A stretch of DNA of 64,000 nt from Sulfobacillus acidophilus DSM 10332 (GTDB lineage Bacteria; Bacillota; Sulfobacillia; Sulfobacillales; Sulfobacillaceae), in the NCBI GenBank assembly GCA_000237975.1, contig CP003179.1:124001-188000 (forward strand), written 5' to 3'. Of the stretch, positions 29,963 through 39,619 are shown piece by piece. Made by a program: the position numbers and the translations under genes. The notes beneath the pieces are model-generated. The model was not told the DNA's origin. It saw nothing but the letters and a program-made list of their open reading frames with translations, and made no database searches. Every line of letters starts with the position of its first letter. Position 1 is the stretch's first letter.

Positions 29963-30811
29963 ATGTTTATTAAAAAAGTGGCGGTGGTGGGCGCCGGGAC
30001 GATGGGGGCAGATATTGCCTACGTGGTCGCGCAAGCCGGGATTCCGGTGGTGTTGAAAGACGTGACCGAGGAATTATTGCAAAAAGCGTCCACGCATATT
30101 CAAGAGCTTTTCTCCTCACGCGTCGCGCGAGGCCGGATGTCACCGGAAGATGCGGCCGACCGGCAGGGGCTGATTCACTATACGACGGATCTGGCCCCGC
30201 TTAAGGACGTCTCGTTGGTCATTGAGGCGGTCACGGAAAAATTGTCGGTCAAGCAGGCGGTGTTGCAAGAGATCGCCGCGGTCGTTTCCCCGCTGACGGT
30301 GCTCGCTTCCAATACCTCGGCGCTCAGCATTACCGCGTTATCGGAGGCGGTGTCCCGTCCCGAACGGGTGGCGGGTTTTCATTTCTTTTATCCCGCCCAC
30401 ATGATGAAACTGGTAGAGGTCATCCGGGGCGAGACCACCGACGAGGAGACGGTATCGACCCTCGTTCGTTTTGCTGAGGAAATTCGAAAAATTCCGGTCG
30501 TGGTCAAAGAGTGTCCCGGGTTTGTCGTCAACCGGGTGCTGATGGCCGGCATGGCGGAAGTCCTGCGGTTTCAATCGGAGACCGGCGTCCCGTACGGAGA
30601 GATTGATCAGGCCATCACGGCTCATAAATTGGCGCCGATGGGGCCTTTCGTGTTAGCCGACGCCTTAGGGCTGGATGTGGCGCTGGCGGTGTCCAAAACC
30701 TTAACGGCGGCCTACGGTGACCGCTTTCGGCCGGGCCCGCAACTAGAGACGTTGGTCTCTCAGGGCCACTTAGGGGTTAAGACGGGACAGGGTTTTTATT
30801 CCTATCGGTAA
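29963..30811 (+). CDS. 3-hydroxyacyl-CoA dehydrogenase
   Basis: 282 residues, normal for the short single-domain enzyme (Hbd/PaaH type). The NAD-binding motif VAVVGAGTMGADIAYVVAQA is at residues 7-26. ASNTSALSITALSEAVSRPE near 117 and GFHFFYPAHMMKLVEVI near 139, with the catalytic His, are conserved. The C-terminal dimer domain ends VSQGHLGVKTGQGFYSY. It oxidises L-3-hydroxyacyl-CoA to 3-ketoacyl-CoA. It is the first gene after the MarR-controlled promoter. Confidence 0.94.
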   Translation: MFIKKVAVVGAGTMGADIAYVVAQAGIPVVLKDVTEELLQKASTHIQELFSSRVARGRMSPEDAADRQGLIHYTTDLAPLKDVSLVIEAVTEKLSVKQAVLQEIAAVVSPLTVLASNTSALSITALSEAVSRPERVAGFHFFYPAHMMKLVEVIRGETTDEETVSTLVRFAEEIRKIPVVVKECPGFVVNRVLMAGMAEVLRFQSETGVPYGEIDQAITAHKLAPMGPFVLADALGLDVALAVSKTLTAAYGDRFRPGPQLETLVSQGHLGVKTGQGFYSYR

Positions 30812-30827
30812 AGTTGGAGGGGCGGAG

Positions 30828-31151
30828 ATGGAGAAAACATTGGAAGATCAATTAATCGAGCGATTTACGTTGGCCACGTTTTTGGAAAGTGTCCGCTTAT
30901 TCGAAGAGGGCATTGCCGGCCCCGAAGATATTGATATCGCCATGCGGGCCGGAGCCGGACTCCCCCTCGGCCCGTTTGCGTGGGCCGACCGGGAAGGCCT
31001 GGACGTAATTTTAAACCGCCTGGAAAAATGGGCCCAAAGCTTACCGGGGTTTGAACCGCCGGTCTCCTTGAGACAGCGGGTCGCTCGTGGCGATCTAGGG
31101 GTCAAGACGGGACGCGGGTACCTCCGTTACGGGAAGGAGGCGGTAGAATGA
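30828..31151 (+). CDS. Stand-alone 3-hydroxyacyl-CoA dehydrogenase C-terminal domain
   Basis: 107 residues that match only the C-terminal domain of the dehydrogenase: GIAGPEDIDIAMRAGAGLPL, then GPFAWADREGLDVIL and the closing RGDLGVKTGRGYLRYGK. There is no NAD-binding part. In larger dehydrogenases two copies of this domain follow the Rossmann fold, so this may pair with the upstream protein in trans. GGAGGGGCGGAG precedes the ATG, and the stop overlaps the next gene by four bases, so it is a deliberate operon member. Confidence 0.85.
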   Translation: MEKTLEDQLIERFTLATFLESVRLFEEGIAGPEDIDIAMRAGAGLPLGPFAWADREGLDVILNRLEKWAQSLPGFEPPVSLRQRVARGDLGVKTGRGYLRYGKEAVE

Positions 31152-31903
31152 GCGTGTTAACGGTTGAGAGGAGAGACCAGGTCGCGATTTGGCGAATGAG
31201 CCATCCGCCGGTGAATGCCATTAACGGGGAGCTTTTGCAAGCGTTGGCGGACGAGATAGAAAAAGTGCGTCTGGACGAGGCGGTGCGGGCCGTCGTGATT
31301 ACGGGGAACGGTCCGACCTTTGCGGCCGGCGCCGACGTGATGGGGTTTTTACAGATGGGCGGCAGCTTGGCGGACTTCCAGCAGGCGGGGGCCCGGTTGT
31401 TTCGCCAGATTGAAATGCATCCGAAGCCCTTTGTTGCGGCGGTGAATGGGGTCGCTTACGGAGGCGGCAACGAGTTGGCCATGGCCTGTGACATTCGGGT
31501 GGCCAGCAAAAACGCCCGGTTTGGTCAACCCGAAGTGAATTTGGGGATTATTCCCGCTTGGGGAGGAACCTGGCGACTGCCGGACCTGGTGGGCCGTTCG
31601 GTTGCGACCCGCCTTTTGTTAACCGGAGACCCCATTTCAGCAGAAGAAGCCTGGCGTATCGGCTTGGTCGATCGGGTGGTCGATGCCGATGTGTTGCTCG
31701 ATTATGCGATAAATATCGCCGACCGCTTAGCGAGTTTGGCACCTCGGGCTTTGGCGGAGCTGAAGCAGCTGCTGGCCCGGCGCGGTCCCGAAAGCCCGAA
31801 AGCCGAAGCCGAAGCGGCCGCACGTTTGATGACGACGGCCGATGCCGTGGAAGGCGTTATGGCTTTTCAACAAAAGCGTCGCCCCCGATTTCAAGGCCGA
31901 TAG
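31148..31903 (+). CDS. Enoyl-CoA hydratase/isomerase
   Basis: 251 residues of the crotonase fold. GNGPTFAAGADVMGF near residue 57 is the oxyanion-hole segment, VNGVAYGGGNELAMACDIRV near 99 is the second, and FGQPEVNLGIIPAWGGTWRL carries the position of a catalytic Glu. It hydrates 2-enoyl-CoA to 3-hydroxyacyl-CoA, the step before the dehydrogenase in the same operon. The ATG overlaps the previous stop. Its end overlaps the convergent small membrane gene by 13 bases. Confidence 0.93.
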   Translation: MSVLTVERRDQVAIWRMSHPPVNAINGELLQALADEIEKVRLDEAVRAVVITGNGPTFAAGADVMGFLQMGGSLADFQQAGARLFRQIEMHPKPFVAAVNGVAYGGGNELAMACDIRVASKNARFGQPEVNLGIIPAWGGTWRLPDLVGRSVATRLLLTGDPISAEEAWRIGLVDRVVDADVLLDYAINIADRLASLAPRALAELKQLLARRGPESPKAEAEAAARLMTTADAVEGVMAFQQKRRPRFQGR

Positions 31904-32217
31904 AATCGGGAATAGGCTCCCAACAGCCCTACAAGGGCTAGCGCGCCGAGTCCGAAGGTCATGATGAGGGCGAGACGGTGAACATGGTAGAGGGCGATCG
32001 CGACCAAAAACAACGTAATCGACCAGGCACCGAGCCAGGGGTGAGCCGAACGGGTCAAGGTCACGAGAATCGCCGTCATCAGGCTAAAACCGATCCACCA
32101 AAGCCACCCGGACGATAACGTCAAAAGTCCTAGCGTGGTCGCTACGGCCAACAGACGGACTAACCCGTCCGGGGCGACACGGTATGCGGGTTGGGAACGG
32201 GATTGGCGAGATACCAT
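31891..32217 (-). CDS. Small integral membrane protein
   Basis: 108 residues with about four hydrophobic helices and a basic N-terminus (MVSRQSRSQPAYRVAPDG). No motif is recognised. GGAG lies about nine bases before ATG 32217. It is downstream of the cell-wall hydrolase gene on the same strand, but a strong terminator separates them, so it needs its own promoter or read-through. Confidence 0.6.
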   Translation of the reverse strand: MVSRQSRSQPAYRVAPDGLVRLLAVATTLGLLTLSSGWLWWIGFSLMTAILVTLTRSAHPWLGAWSITLFLVAIALYHVHRLALIMTFGLGALALVGLLGAYSRFYRP

Positions 32218-32256
32218 TCATGGACGCTCCTTTGAGGGGATTCTGACCTTTAACGA

Positions 32257-32287
32257 AAGAGACACCCGGACCCTCCGGGTGTCTCTT
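32257..32287 (-). terminator. Rho-independent terminator of the NlpC/P60 gene
   Basis: A 14-bp perfect stem (AAGAGACACCCGGA with TCCGGGTGTCTCTT) and a 3-base loop, followed on the minus strand by TCGTT. Confidence 0.82.
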
Positions 32288-32311
32288 GCCTTGAGACCAT
32301 TGGATTCACGA

Positions 32312-33544
32312 TTAAAGTTGCACGGCACCGTCATAGGTTTGACTCCAGTAAGGGGCCGAGAGGCTTTGAATGATAACGCCTTGGGATGGGGTGGCGGCAG
32401 AAATAAATTCGCCGTTACCCAAGTAAATTCCGACATGATTGGCAAAAATGCCGTCGGTTGAAAAAAAGACCAGATCTCCGGGTTGGAGCTGATCGTAGCT
32501 GACATGGGTCCCGACGTTCCATTGGGCGTAGGATGTGCGGGGAAGAGAAATGCCGACTTGGCCGTATACCCATTGAGTAAAGCCGGAACAATCGAATCCG
32601 GTCGCCGGGCTATTCCCGCCGAAACGGTAACTATAACCCAGGTACTTCATGGCCAACCCCACCGCAGCCGTACCGTTCGCCGAGACGGCTCCACGATTGA
32701 CGCCGGCTTGGACGCCTCCGGCCAACACTTGAGATAGGGCATTCCAGGTCAAGGTTCCCACCAGTCCATAGGAGGGAAGACCGTGCGCTTCTTGAAAGGC
32801 GACTACCGCCGCTTTGGTTTCCGGTCCGAAAATGCCGTCTACGCCACCGGTCGAATACCCGGCTTGGGTCAGCTCGGATTGGAGTTTGGCGACGAGAGCC
32901 CCGGTTGCGCCTTCTTGGAGGTAACCGGAGAGGGACTCCGGCGGCGCCGCTTCGACCGGAGTCGAAACCGCCGCATTGCCGCTGGCCAGACTTTCCAGTA
33001 ATCCCATGGTAGCCGGCCCGGCAATTCCGTCGACGGCTAACCCGTGCGCGGCTTGAAAATTCCGGACCGCCGCATAGGTGAGAGGCCCGAAGTTGCCGTC
33101 GGTGGCCAAGCCATAGCCTTGGGTGTCGAGCAACTGTTGCAAATGAACAACGGCCGAACCCGTGCTGCCCAATTGCAATAAAGGAGCGCTATCTTGAAAA
33201 GTCGGCGAAGCGCTATTGGTGGTAGTGGCCGGGGCATTCACGGCCGCGCTCAATCGGGCCCAGGTCAAAGGTCCGATAATGGCATCTTGGGCGAGTCCGT
33301 GTTGGCCCTGGAATGTGAGAATCGCTTGATGCAGTTCGGGCCCGAAGATTCCGTCAATGGCACCGTGATAATACCCCAAAATCTGCAGATCTTTTTCGGC
33401 TAAGGACACGGCCGGACCCCGATCACCCATTTGGATCACGGGTTCGGTTAATACCTGTGCCTGGACGACTTGAGACATTGCAGGAACAGCAATCACTGCA
33501 AGTCCTGCCGCCGCCGTCGGCAACACACGACGTCGATTATTCAA
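32312..33544 (-). CDS. Secreted peptidoglycan hydrolase: three PG-binding domains plus NlpC/P60
   Basis: 410 residues. A Sec signal peptide (residues 1-29, ending VVQAQ) is followed by three peptidoglycan-binding domains at roughly 36-100, 122-185 and 206-270, each with a DGxFGP-type turn. The NlpC/P60 endopeptidase at 290-410 has catalytic Cys319 in FDCSGFTQWVYG and His370 in ANHVGIYLG. It should cleave wall stem peptides outside the cell. The start is TTG 33544. A c-di-AMP riboswitch and a sigma-A promoter lie upstream, the regulation expected for wall hydrolases in Firmicutes. Confidence 0.9.
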   Translation of the reverse strand: MNNRRRVLPTAAAGLAVIAVPAMSQVVQAQVLTEPVIQMGDRGPAVSLAEKDLQILGYYHGAIDGIFGPELHQAILTFQGQHGLAQDAIIGPLTWARLSAAVNAPATTTNSASPTFQDSAPLLQLGSTGSAVVHLQQLLDTQGYGLATDGNFGPLTYAAVRNFQAAHGLAVDGIAGPATMGLLESLASGNAAVSTPVEAAPPESLSGYLQEGATGALVAKLQSELTQAGYSTGGVDGIFGPETKAAVVAFQEAHGLPSYGLVGTLTWNALSQVLAGGVQAGVNRGAVSANGTAAVGLAMKYLGYSYRFGGNSPATGFDCSGFTQWVYGQVGISLPRTSYAQWNVGTHVSYDQLQPGDLVFFSTDGIFANHVGIYLGNGEFISAATPSQGVIIQSLSAPYWSQTYDGAVQL

Positions 33545-33570
33545 CGATATTTCGTCCTTCCTTCTGCGAT

Positions 33571-33703
33571 CTGCCTCCGAGGTTAGTTAACGGTTTCCCG
33601 TGGTTCGGGGGAGAAGGAGCCCCCTACTGGTTTGGCCAGATTCACCTACCCGCCCGCTGGGCGGGATCCCCCGTACCCTGAATGTCAGGGATTCGGCACA
33701 ACT
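33571..33703 (-). ncRNA. c-di-AMP riboswitch (ydaO type)
   Basis: On the minus strand the leader contains, in order, CCGAATCC (33689-33696), GGGGGATCC (33664-33672), GGTGAATC near 33645, a GGGGGCTCC block near 33615, and GTTAACTAACCTCGGAGGC (33573-33591). These match the conserved islands of the ydaO class as I remember them, especially the last. It lies between a promoter and a wall hydrolase gene, the commonest setting of this riboswitch. High c-di-AMP would be expected to lower hydrolase expression. Ends are approximate. Confidence 0.82.
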
Positions 33704-33715
33704 ATCATATGCTTC

Positions 33716-33745
33716 AGTGTATCGAGGGGTGCCGTTTGGTGTCAA
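33716..33745 (-). promoter_or_regulatory. Sigma-A promoter of the riboswitch-hydrolase unit
   Basis: On the minus strand TTGACA (33740-33745) and TACACT (33716-33721) are 18 bases apart. Transcription would begin near 33709, just ahead of the riboswitch. Confidence 0.78.
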
Positions 33746-33849
33746 GGAAATAAGCGGTTTTCTGGTGAAAACTTGCGAATGGTGGATAAAACTGGGTGAA
33801 CTTGGCCAAGATAAAATCGCTACGACTTGCTGGGATTTCGTCCGATCAG

Positions 33850-33858
33850 TGGTATAAT
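33850..33858 (+). promoter_or_regulatory. Extended -10 promoter of rpoE-pyrG
   Basis: TGGTATAAT has a perfect -10 with TGn extension, 36 bases before the rpoE ATG. The remaining part of the 349-base divergent gap is the riboswitch and its promoter. Confidence 0.7.
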
Positions 33859-33893
33859 ACTACGGAAACTTTGCGGAGGATGGGATTCAGCCT

Positions 33894-34187
33894 ATGAGGG
33901 CGACGGACGCGGCGTACCAGGTATTGCGAAATCAGGGCCAGCCGATGGATATCCAAGACCTGTTAGACGAGACACTGGCGACACTCGGCCTCGACCGCGA
34001 ACCGCGGCAAGTGGCGAGGATATATACCGACATCAATATGGACGTGAGATTTCAGTACCGCGGCAGCAATCAGTGGGGTTTGAAGGAATGGCAACCCAAA
34101 TCGCCCGGACGGTCCGTATCCTTGGGGCGAGACCGCGGAGGCTACGATGACGAGGACGGCGAGGAATTAGAGGAGGACGACGGCTAA
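33894..34187 (+). CDS. rpoE: RNA polymerase delta subunit
   Basis: 97 residues. The N-terminal HARE-HTH domain (AAYQVLRNQGQPMDIQDLLD, then QVARIYTDINMDVRFQYRGS and NQWGLKEW) is followed by a very acidic tail (YDDEDGEELEEDDG). This is the Gram-positive delta factor that displaces nucleic acids from RNA polymerase. The tail is shorter than in Bacillus. pyrG follows after 66 bases, the same pairing as in Bacillus, which supports the call. Confidence 0.9.
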   Translation: MRATDAAYQVLRNQGQPMDIQDLLDETLATLGLDREPRQVARIYTDINMDVRFQYRGSNQWGLKEWQPKSPGRSVSLGRDRGGYDDEDGEELEEDDG

Positions 34188-36120
<1,933 letters not shown>

Positions 36121-36193
36121 GCCTCAAGTCGCTCTCCTTTATTGGGTTATCGCTAGTGTCCCCGTCTGGCCGGGATGCATACCTAGAGCGTCT

Positions 36194-36223
36194 TTGACAA
36201 GAAAATTCGCCTGGGCATATACT
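36194..36223 (+). promoter_or_regulatory. Sigma-A promoter of pspA
   Basis: TTGACA (36194-36199) and TATACT (36218-36223) are 18 bases apart, 24 bases before the ATG of pspA. Confidence 0.82.
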
Positions 36224-36246
36224 GAGTCCAAGAGAGGAGGCTTCCC

Positions 36247-36975
36247 ATGGGATTAATTGCGCGAGTCTCAACCATCTTTAAATCGAAGGTCAACTCGGTG
36301 CTCGACAAAGCGGAGGATCCCCGCGAGACCTTAGATTATTCGTATCAAAAACAGGTGGAGCAATTACAGAATATTCGCCGCGGTATTGCGGATGTGGTGA
36401 CGTCGAAAAAACGGCTGGAGCTTCAAATGGCGCGGCTACAACAGCAGGTGGCGCAATTTGATGAGGATGCCCGGGACGCCGTCAAAGCCGGGCGGGATGA
36501 TTTGGCGCAAGAAGCCCTGACGCGGAAACAAAGTTTCCAAGCGCAGTTGGCTCAATTGCAGACCCAAGTGGATGACCTCGCACGAGAAGAAGCCCGCTTA
36601 ACCGATTTGCAGCAAAAGCTGCAAGTGAAGGTCGAATCGTTCCGGGTCCAAAAAGAAGTGATTAAAGCCCAATATTCGGCCGCCCAAGCGCAGGTGAAAA
36701 TTGGCGAAGCGTTTACGGGACTCGGAGAAGACATGGCCGATGTCAATATGGCGCTCCAACGGGCGCAAGACAAAACGGAAGCCCTGCGTGCGCGAGCGGA
36801 AGCGGTCGACGCCTTGGCCGAGCATCCGGCTTTTCAAACCGAGGCGTTACCCAGTAGCGGCGATTCCATCCGGGACGAGCTGAATAAACTCAAAGCGTCC
36901 TCCAGTGTTTCGGATGAATTGGCCCGGCTGAAAGCGGAGTTAGGTCCCGCGGATTCCTCGGGAGACGCTTCATGA
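36247..36975 (+). CDS. pspA: PspA/IM30 membrane-protecting protein
   Basis: 242 residues, almost wholly helical coiled coil. The N-terminus GLIARVSTIFKSKVNSVLDK and the following AEDPRETLDYSYQKQVEQL are the PspA/IM30 amphipathic helix and signature. Such proteins polymerise on damaged inner membrane. GAGAGGAGG precedes the ATG. Its stop overlaps the pspAA start. There is no PspF-type sigma-54 activator, and the gene has a sigma-A promoter. Confidence 0.92.
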   Translation: MGLIARVSTIFKSKVNSVLDKAEDPRETLDYSYQKQVEQLQNIRRGIADVVTSKKRLELQMARLQQQVAQFDEDARDAVKAGRDDLAQEALTRKQSFQAQLAQLQTQVDDLAREEARLTDLQQKLQVKVESFRVQKEVIKAQYSAAQAQVKIGEAFTGLGEDMADVNMALQRAQDKTEALRARAEAVDALAEHPAFQTEALPSSGDSIRDELNKLKASSSVSDELARLKAELGPADSSGDAS

Positions 36976-37238
36976 TTGTTCGGATTTTATCGGAAGGCCA
37001 ATACCGCGTCGATGCGAAGCAATTGGACCAGATTAAGGCGATTGACGGGGAGTTAATGCAAGCCGTGACCGATCACGATGAGCCGGCGTTTCACCGGCTC
37101 ATGGAGGAACTCATGGCTATCGTCCGTCAAGGCGACGCCTTGGGACCGGACGACTTGGTGGAATCGGATTTGATTTTACCCCCGCATGATATGACGATCG
37201 AGGAAGCCAAAAAATTTTTTGCCGACCCTCTCGCCTAG
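36972..37238 (+). CDS. pspAA: PspA-associated protein PspAA
   Basis: 88 residues: IVRILSEGQYRVDAKQLDQI at the N-terminus, then a helical middle and LILPPHDMTIEEAKKFF at the end. This matches the small PspAA partner found after PspA in actinobacteria, cyanobacteria and some Firmicutes. The ATG overlaps the pspA stop by four bases. Its exact role is not known, but it is taken to tune PspA. Confidence 0.85.
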   Translation: MIVRILSEGQYRVDAKQLDQIKAIDGELMQAVTDHDEPAFHRLMEELMAIVRQGDALGPDDLVESDLILPPHDMTIEEAKKFFADPLA

Positions 37239-37241
37239 CCG

Positions 37242-37805
37242 TTAAGGACCGAGCGGAGGATCCCATAGGGGATACCATCGCTCGGGGTCTTTTTCGATGG
37301 GAAGTAATGTGGCCAACACCTCACGGATGCGAAATTCTCGGCTTTCGTCCCGCCGCTGACCCGGGCGAGGGACAAACGGGTAAAAAGTTCCTCGCCGGTA
37401 GTTGTAGATAAGATACCAATCGGGATCAAAAGCAAACATGGCCGCTAACAGACTATCCCCGTAACCGGCTTGTTTGACCAGTTCCGCACTCAAATGGAGA
37501 CCGTTGATAGCATCCTCTAAAGCCGGTCCGGACATGATAATCCAACGGAACCCCAAATTATCGGTCAGCATTTTGGCGGTGATGGCCAAATCGCGCCCGC
37601 CTAAATTTAACACATCGTGGATATCGCGTTCGATCGTTTCATAGGCCGAGTTATCGACGGCGCGCAGAATAATGGCCGATTGCCCCAAGTAGTGGCTGGC
37701 GAGACGTGTTTCGATGTCGAGGGCGGCGGTGGACAGGGCAAAAAGTTGATCGGTTTTCCCGCTGGGAACCCGTGTGCGTCCAAATAGCGCGTCAAATAGG
37801 CCCAT
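37242..37805 (-). CDS. pspAB: PspA-associated protein PspAB
   Basis: 187 residues beginning MGLFDALFGRTRVPSG, then DQLFALSTAALDIETRLA, the opening typical of PspAB. The rest is an alpha/beta fold with LGFRWIIMSGPALEDAI and WYLIYNYRRGTFYPFVP. GGAGG is seven bases before ATG 37805. It is convergent with pspAA, three bases apart, and is followed upstream on its strand by htpX, giving the PspA-PspAA/PspAB-HtpX set known from actinobacteria. Confidence 0.8.
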   Translation of the reverse strand: MGLFDALFGRTRVPSGKTDQLFALSTAALDIETRLASHYLGQSAIILRAVDNSAYETIERDIHDVLNLGGRDLAITAKMLTDNLGFRWIIMSGPALEDAINGLHLSAELVKQAGYGDSLLAAMFAFDPDWYLIYNYRRGTFYPFVPRPGQRRDESREFRIREVLATLLPIEKDPERWYPLWDPPLGP

Positions 37806-37838
37806 GAGGGTATCCTCCTAACGTCATGCGACGGGGGT

Positions 37839-38759
37839 CTACGGTTTTTTCTCCATTTGTTGTTGGAGACTTTCTAAGCGCCGGATACGATGCTCGATGG
37901 TGGGATGGGTCGCAAAGAGCTCCATGAGACTATCTTTGCGCATCGCCGGGAAAATAAAGAACGCATTGAAGGCCTCGGCTTGTCGCAAATCACGCGTGGG
38001 GGCCATCCGCATGCCGGATTGAATCTTCAATAAGGCGCTGGCCAGATAGCCCGGGTGTCCGGTCAAGATGGCAGAGCCTCGATCGGCCGCGTATTCCCGA
38101 TACCGCGACAAGGTGCGGATTAACACATAACTCACCGCCCACACGATAATGGACGCAAGCCAGACCACCATGACGGCCGACACGCCGCCTCCTTGGCGGT
38201 CCCGGCGATCGTTTTCCATGCCAAAACCAAAAAAGAAAAACTGTTGGACAATGAACGAGGCCACCATGGCGAAAAAGCTGGCCAGGGTTATCACGGTAAC
38301 GTCGCGGTTTTTAATGTGGGTTAACTCGTGTGCCAGGACTGCTTCCAGTTCGTTTTCGTCCAACCGGTCGACCAACCCTTGAGTGACGGCAACCACGGCG
38401 TTTTTCGGATTTTTCCCGATCGTGAAGGCGTTGGGCATCCGGGTGTTAATCCAAGCCAACTTCGGTGTCGGTAAATCGGCAATTTGTGCTAACCGTGTGA
38501 TGATGCGGTGGAGTTCCGGCGCTTCTTGGGGTCGCAGAATCCGAGCTCCCGCGGACCAGAGAACAATTTGATCGGAAAGCGCATATTGCGACAAAGCGAC
38601 TAAGGCCATAATAAAAATCAACAGACCCCAGGGCACGTGAACGGCCCACAGGACGGCCACGAATCCCGCGTATAGCGCCGCCAGCAGAAGCATGGTGATC
38701 ATCATGCGAACCGATAATCCGAGATCGCGTCCATACCACGGACGAGCCGATTTAGCCAT
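37839..38759 (-). CDS. htpX: HtpX membrane metalloprotease (M48)
   Basis: 306 residues. Two N-terminal membrane helices (about 18-38 and 42-62), then the zinc site HELTH at residues 144-148, two further helices near 160-215, and YREYAADRGSAILTG with the third zinc ligand Glu. It degrades misfolded membrane proteins at the inner membrane. GGAGGGA precedes ATG 38759. HtpX and PspAB are 33 bases apart on the same strand and probably form one operon for membrane quality control. Confidence 0.94.
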   Translation of the reverse strand: MAKSARPWYGRDLGLSVRMMITMLLLAALYAGFVAVLWAVHVPWGLLIFIMALVALSQYALSDQIVLWSAGARILRPQEAPELHRIITRLAQIADLPTPKLAWINTRMPNAFTIGKNPKNAVVAVTQGLVDRLDENELEAVLAHELTHIKNRDVTVITLASFFAMVASFIVQQFFFFGFGMENDRRDRQGGGVSAVMVVWLASIIVWAVSYVLIRTLSRYREYAADRGSAILTGHPGYLASALLKIQSGMRMAPTRDLRQAEAFNAFFIFPAMRKDSLMELFATHPTIEHRIRRLESLQQQMEKKP

Positions 38760-38854
38760 AGCGACAATGTCCCTCCTTATTTATAGTCTACGTTTTAGTG
38801 GCGCTTCACTCAAGACTCTCCTTGATCGCGGAAAATCTTAACGGCTCTACACTC

Positions 38855-38883
38855 TTGATTCGGGTCCAGGTTCTTTATATAAT
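38855..38883 (+). promoter_or_regulatory. Sigma-A promoter of the tRNA-Gln/tRNA-Glu unit
   Basis: TTGATT (38855-38860) and TATAAT (38878-38883) are 17 bases apart, 16 bases before the first tRNA. Confidence 0.82.
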
Positions 38884-38899
38884 AGTTTCCGTGCTCGTT

Positions 38900-38973
38900 T
38901 GGGGGATGATGTAGCGGTAGCATAGGTGACTCTGGATCACCTCGCCCAGGTTCGAATCCTGGTCCCCCAGCCA
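38900..38973 (+). tRNA. tRNA-Gln (anticodon CTG)
   Basis: 74 bases. TGGGGGA pairs with TCCCCCA, the anticodon stem-loop GGTGA-CTCTGGA-TCACC carries CTG (reads CAG), the T-arm is CCAGG-TTCGAAT-CCTGG, and GCCA is encoded. Confidence 0.95.
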
Positions 38974-38980
38974 TCAACGG

Positions 38981-39056
38981 GGCCCCATAGTCTAGAGGCC
39001 TAGGACGCCGGACCCTCATTCCGGAAACAGCGGTTCGAATCCGCTTGGGGCTACCA
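38981..39056 (+). tRNA. tRNA-Glu (anticodon CTC)
   Basis: 76 bases. GGCCCCA pairs with TGGGGCT (terminal G-U), CCGGA-CCCTCAT-TCCGG carries CTC (reads GAG), the T-arm is AGCGG-TTCGAAT-CCGCT, and ACCA is encoded. It lies seven bases after tRNA-Gln. Confidence 0.94.
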
Positions 39057-39086
39057 ACAACTCAATATGTATGATTTTTAATCAAT

Positions 39087-39112
39087 CCGCCGATGTGTCA
39101 GGCGGTTTTTTT
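39087..39112 (+). terminator. Terminator of the tRNA unit
   Basis: CCGCC and GGCGG around a 9-base loop, followed by seven T. Confidence 0.8.
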
Positions 39113-39149
39113 GTTATGATATGCCTAGGCGGCGAGGGGAGGCCCATTC

Positions 39150-39617
39150 ATGTCAAACTCACCCACCCAATGGGAAACTGTGGTGCGCTGGGCCGAATGT
39201 GATGCGGCCGGCATTATCTATCATGCCCGCGTATTTGATTGGTTTTCGGAGGCACGGGTCAGCTGGTTGGCTGAACATGCTCTCAGCTATTATCACGTTT
39301 TACGGCCCCAAGGCGTCGAATTGCTGGTTAAATCGGCCCACGCACATTTTCGGCATGCCCTGGCCCCCGGCGATCGCGTCCGGGTAACCATTCGGCTCCA
39401 GCAAATCACTCCGACCCGAGCTACCTTTCATTATGAAGGGTTTTTATGGCGTGAGGAGTGGATTTTGGCGTTAGAAGGGGAAACCGACCATGCGTTTGTG
39501 CAGGGCGGGCGAGCCCAACGTCTGGATCGTCGGCATCCGGATATTTACCAAGCTTTTTGTGAAAGCCTAGAGATCACCGGTGGGATGAGGAGTTCAGCTC
39601 AACAGGAGGCGCAATAA
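39150..39617 (+). CDS. Acyl-CoA thioesterase (YbgC/4HBT hot-dog fold)
   Basis: 155 residues. WAECDAAGIIYHARVFDWF at residues 15-33 carries the catalytic Asp and the helix of the 4HBT family, and RVSWLAEHALSYY follows. These enzymes release free acids from acyl-CoA. GGGGAGG lies seven bases before ATG 39150. It is followed two bases later by the P5C dehydrogenase gene, so they share a transcript, although the pathways are not obviously linked. Confidence 0.88.
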   Translation: MSNSPTQWETVVRWAECDAAGIIYHARVFDWFSEARVSWLAEHALSYYHVLRPQGVELLVKSAHAHFRHALAPGDRVRVTIRLQQITPTRATFHYEGFLWREEWILALEGETDHAFVQGGRAQRLDRRHPDIYQAFCESLEITGGMRSSAQQEAQ

Positions 39618-39619
39618 TC

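Noticed and set aside
38810-39019. 69-codon minus-strand frame across the tRNA-Gln and tRNA-Glu genes.
   Set aside because: It is antisense to two clear tRNAs; such frames are common artefacts.
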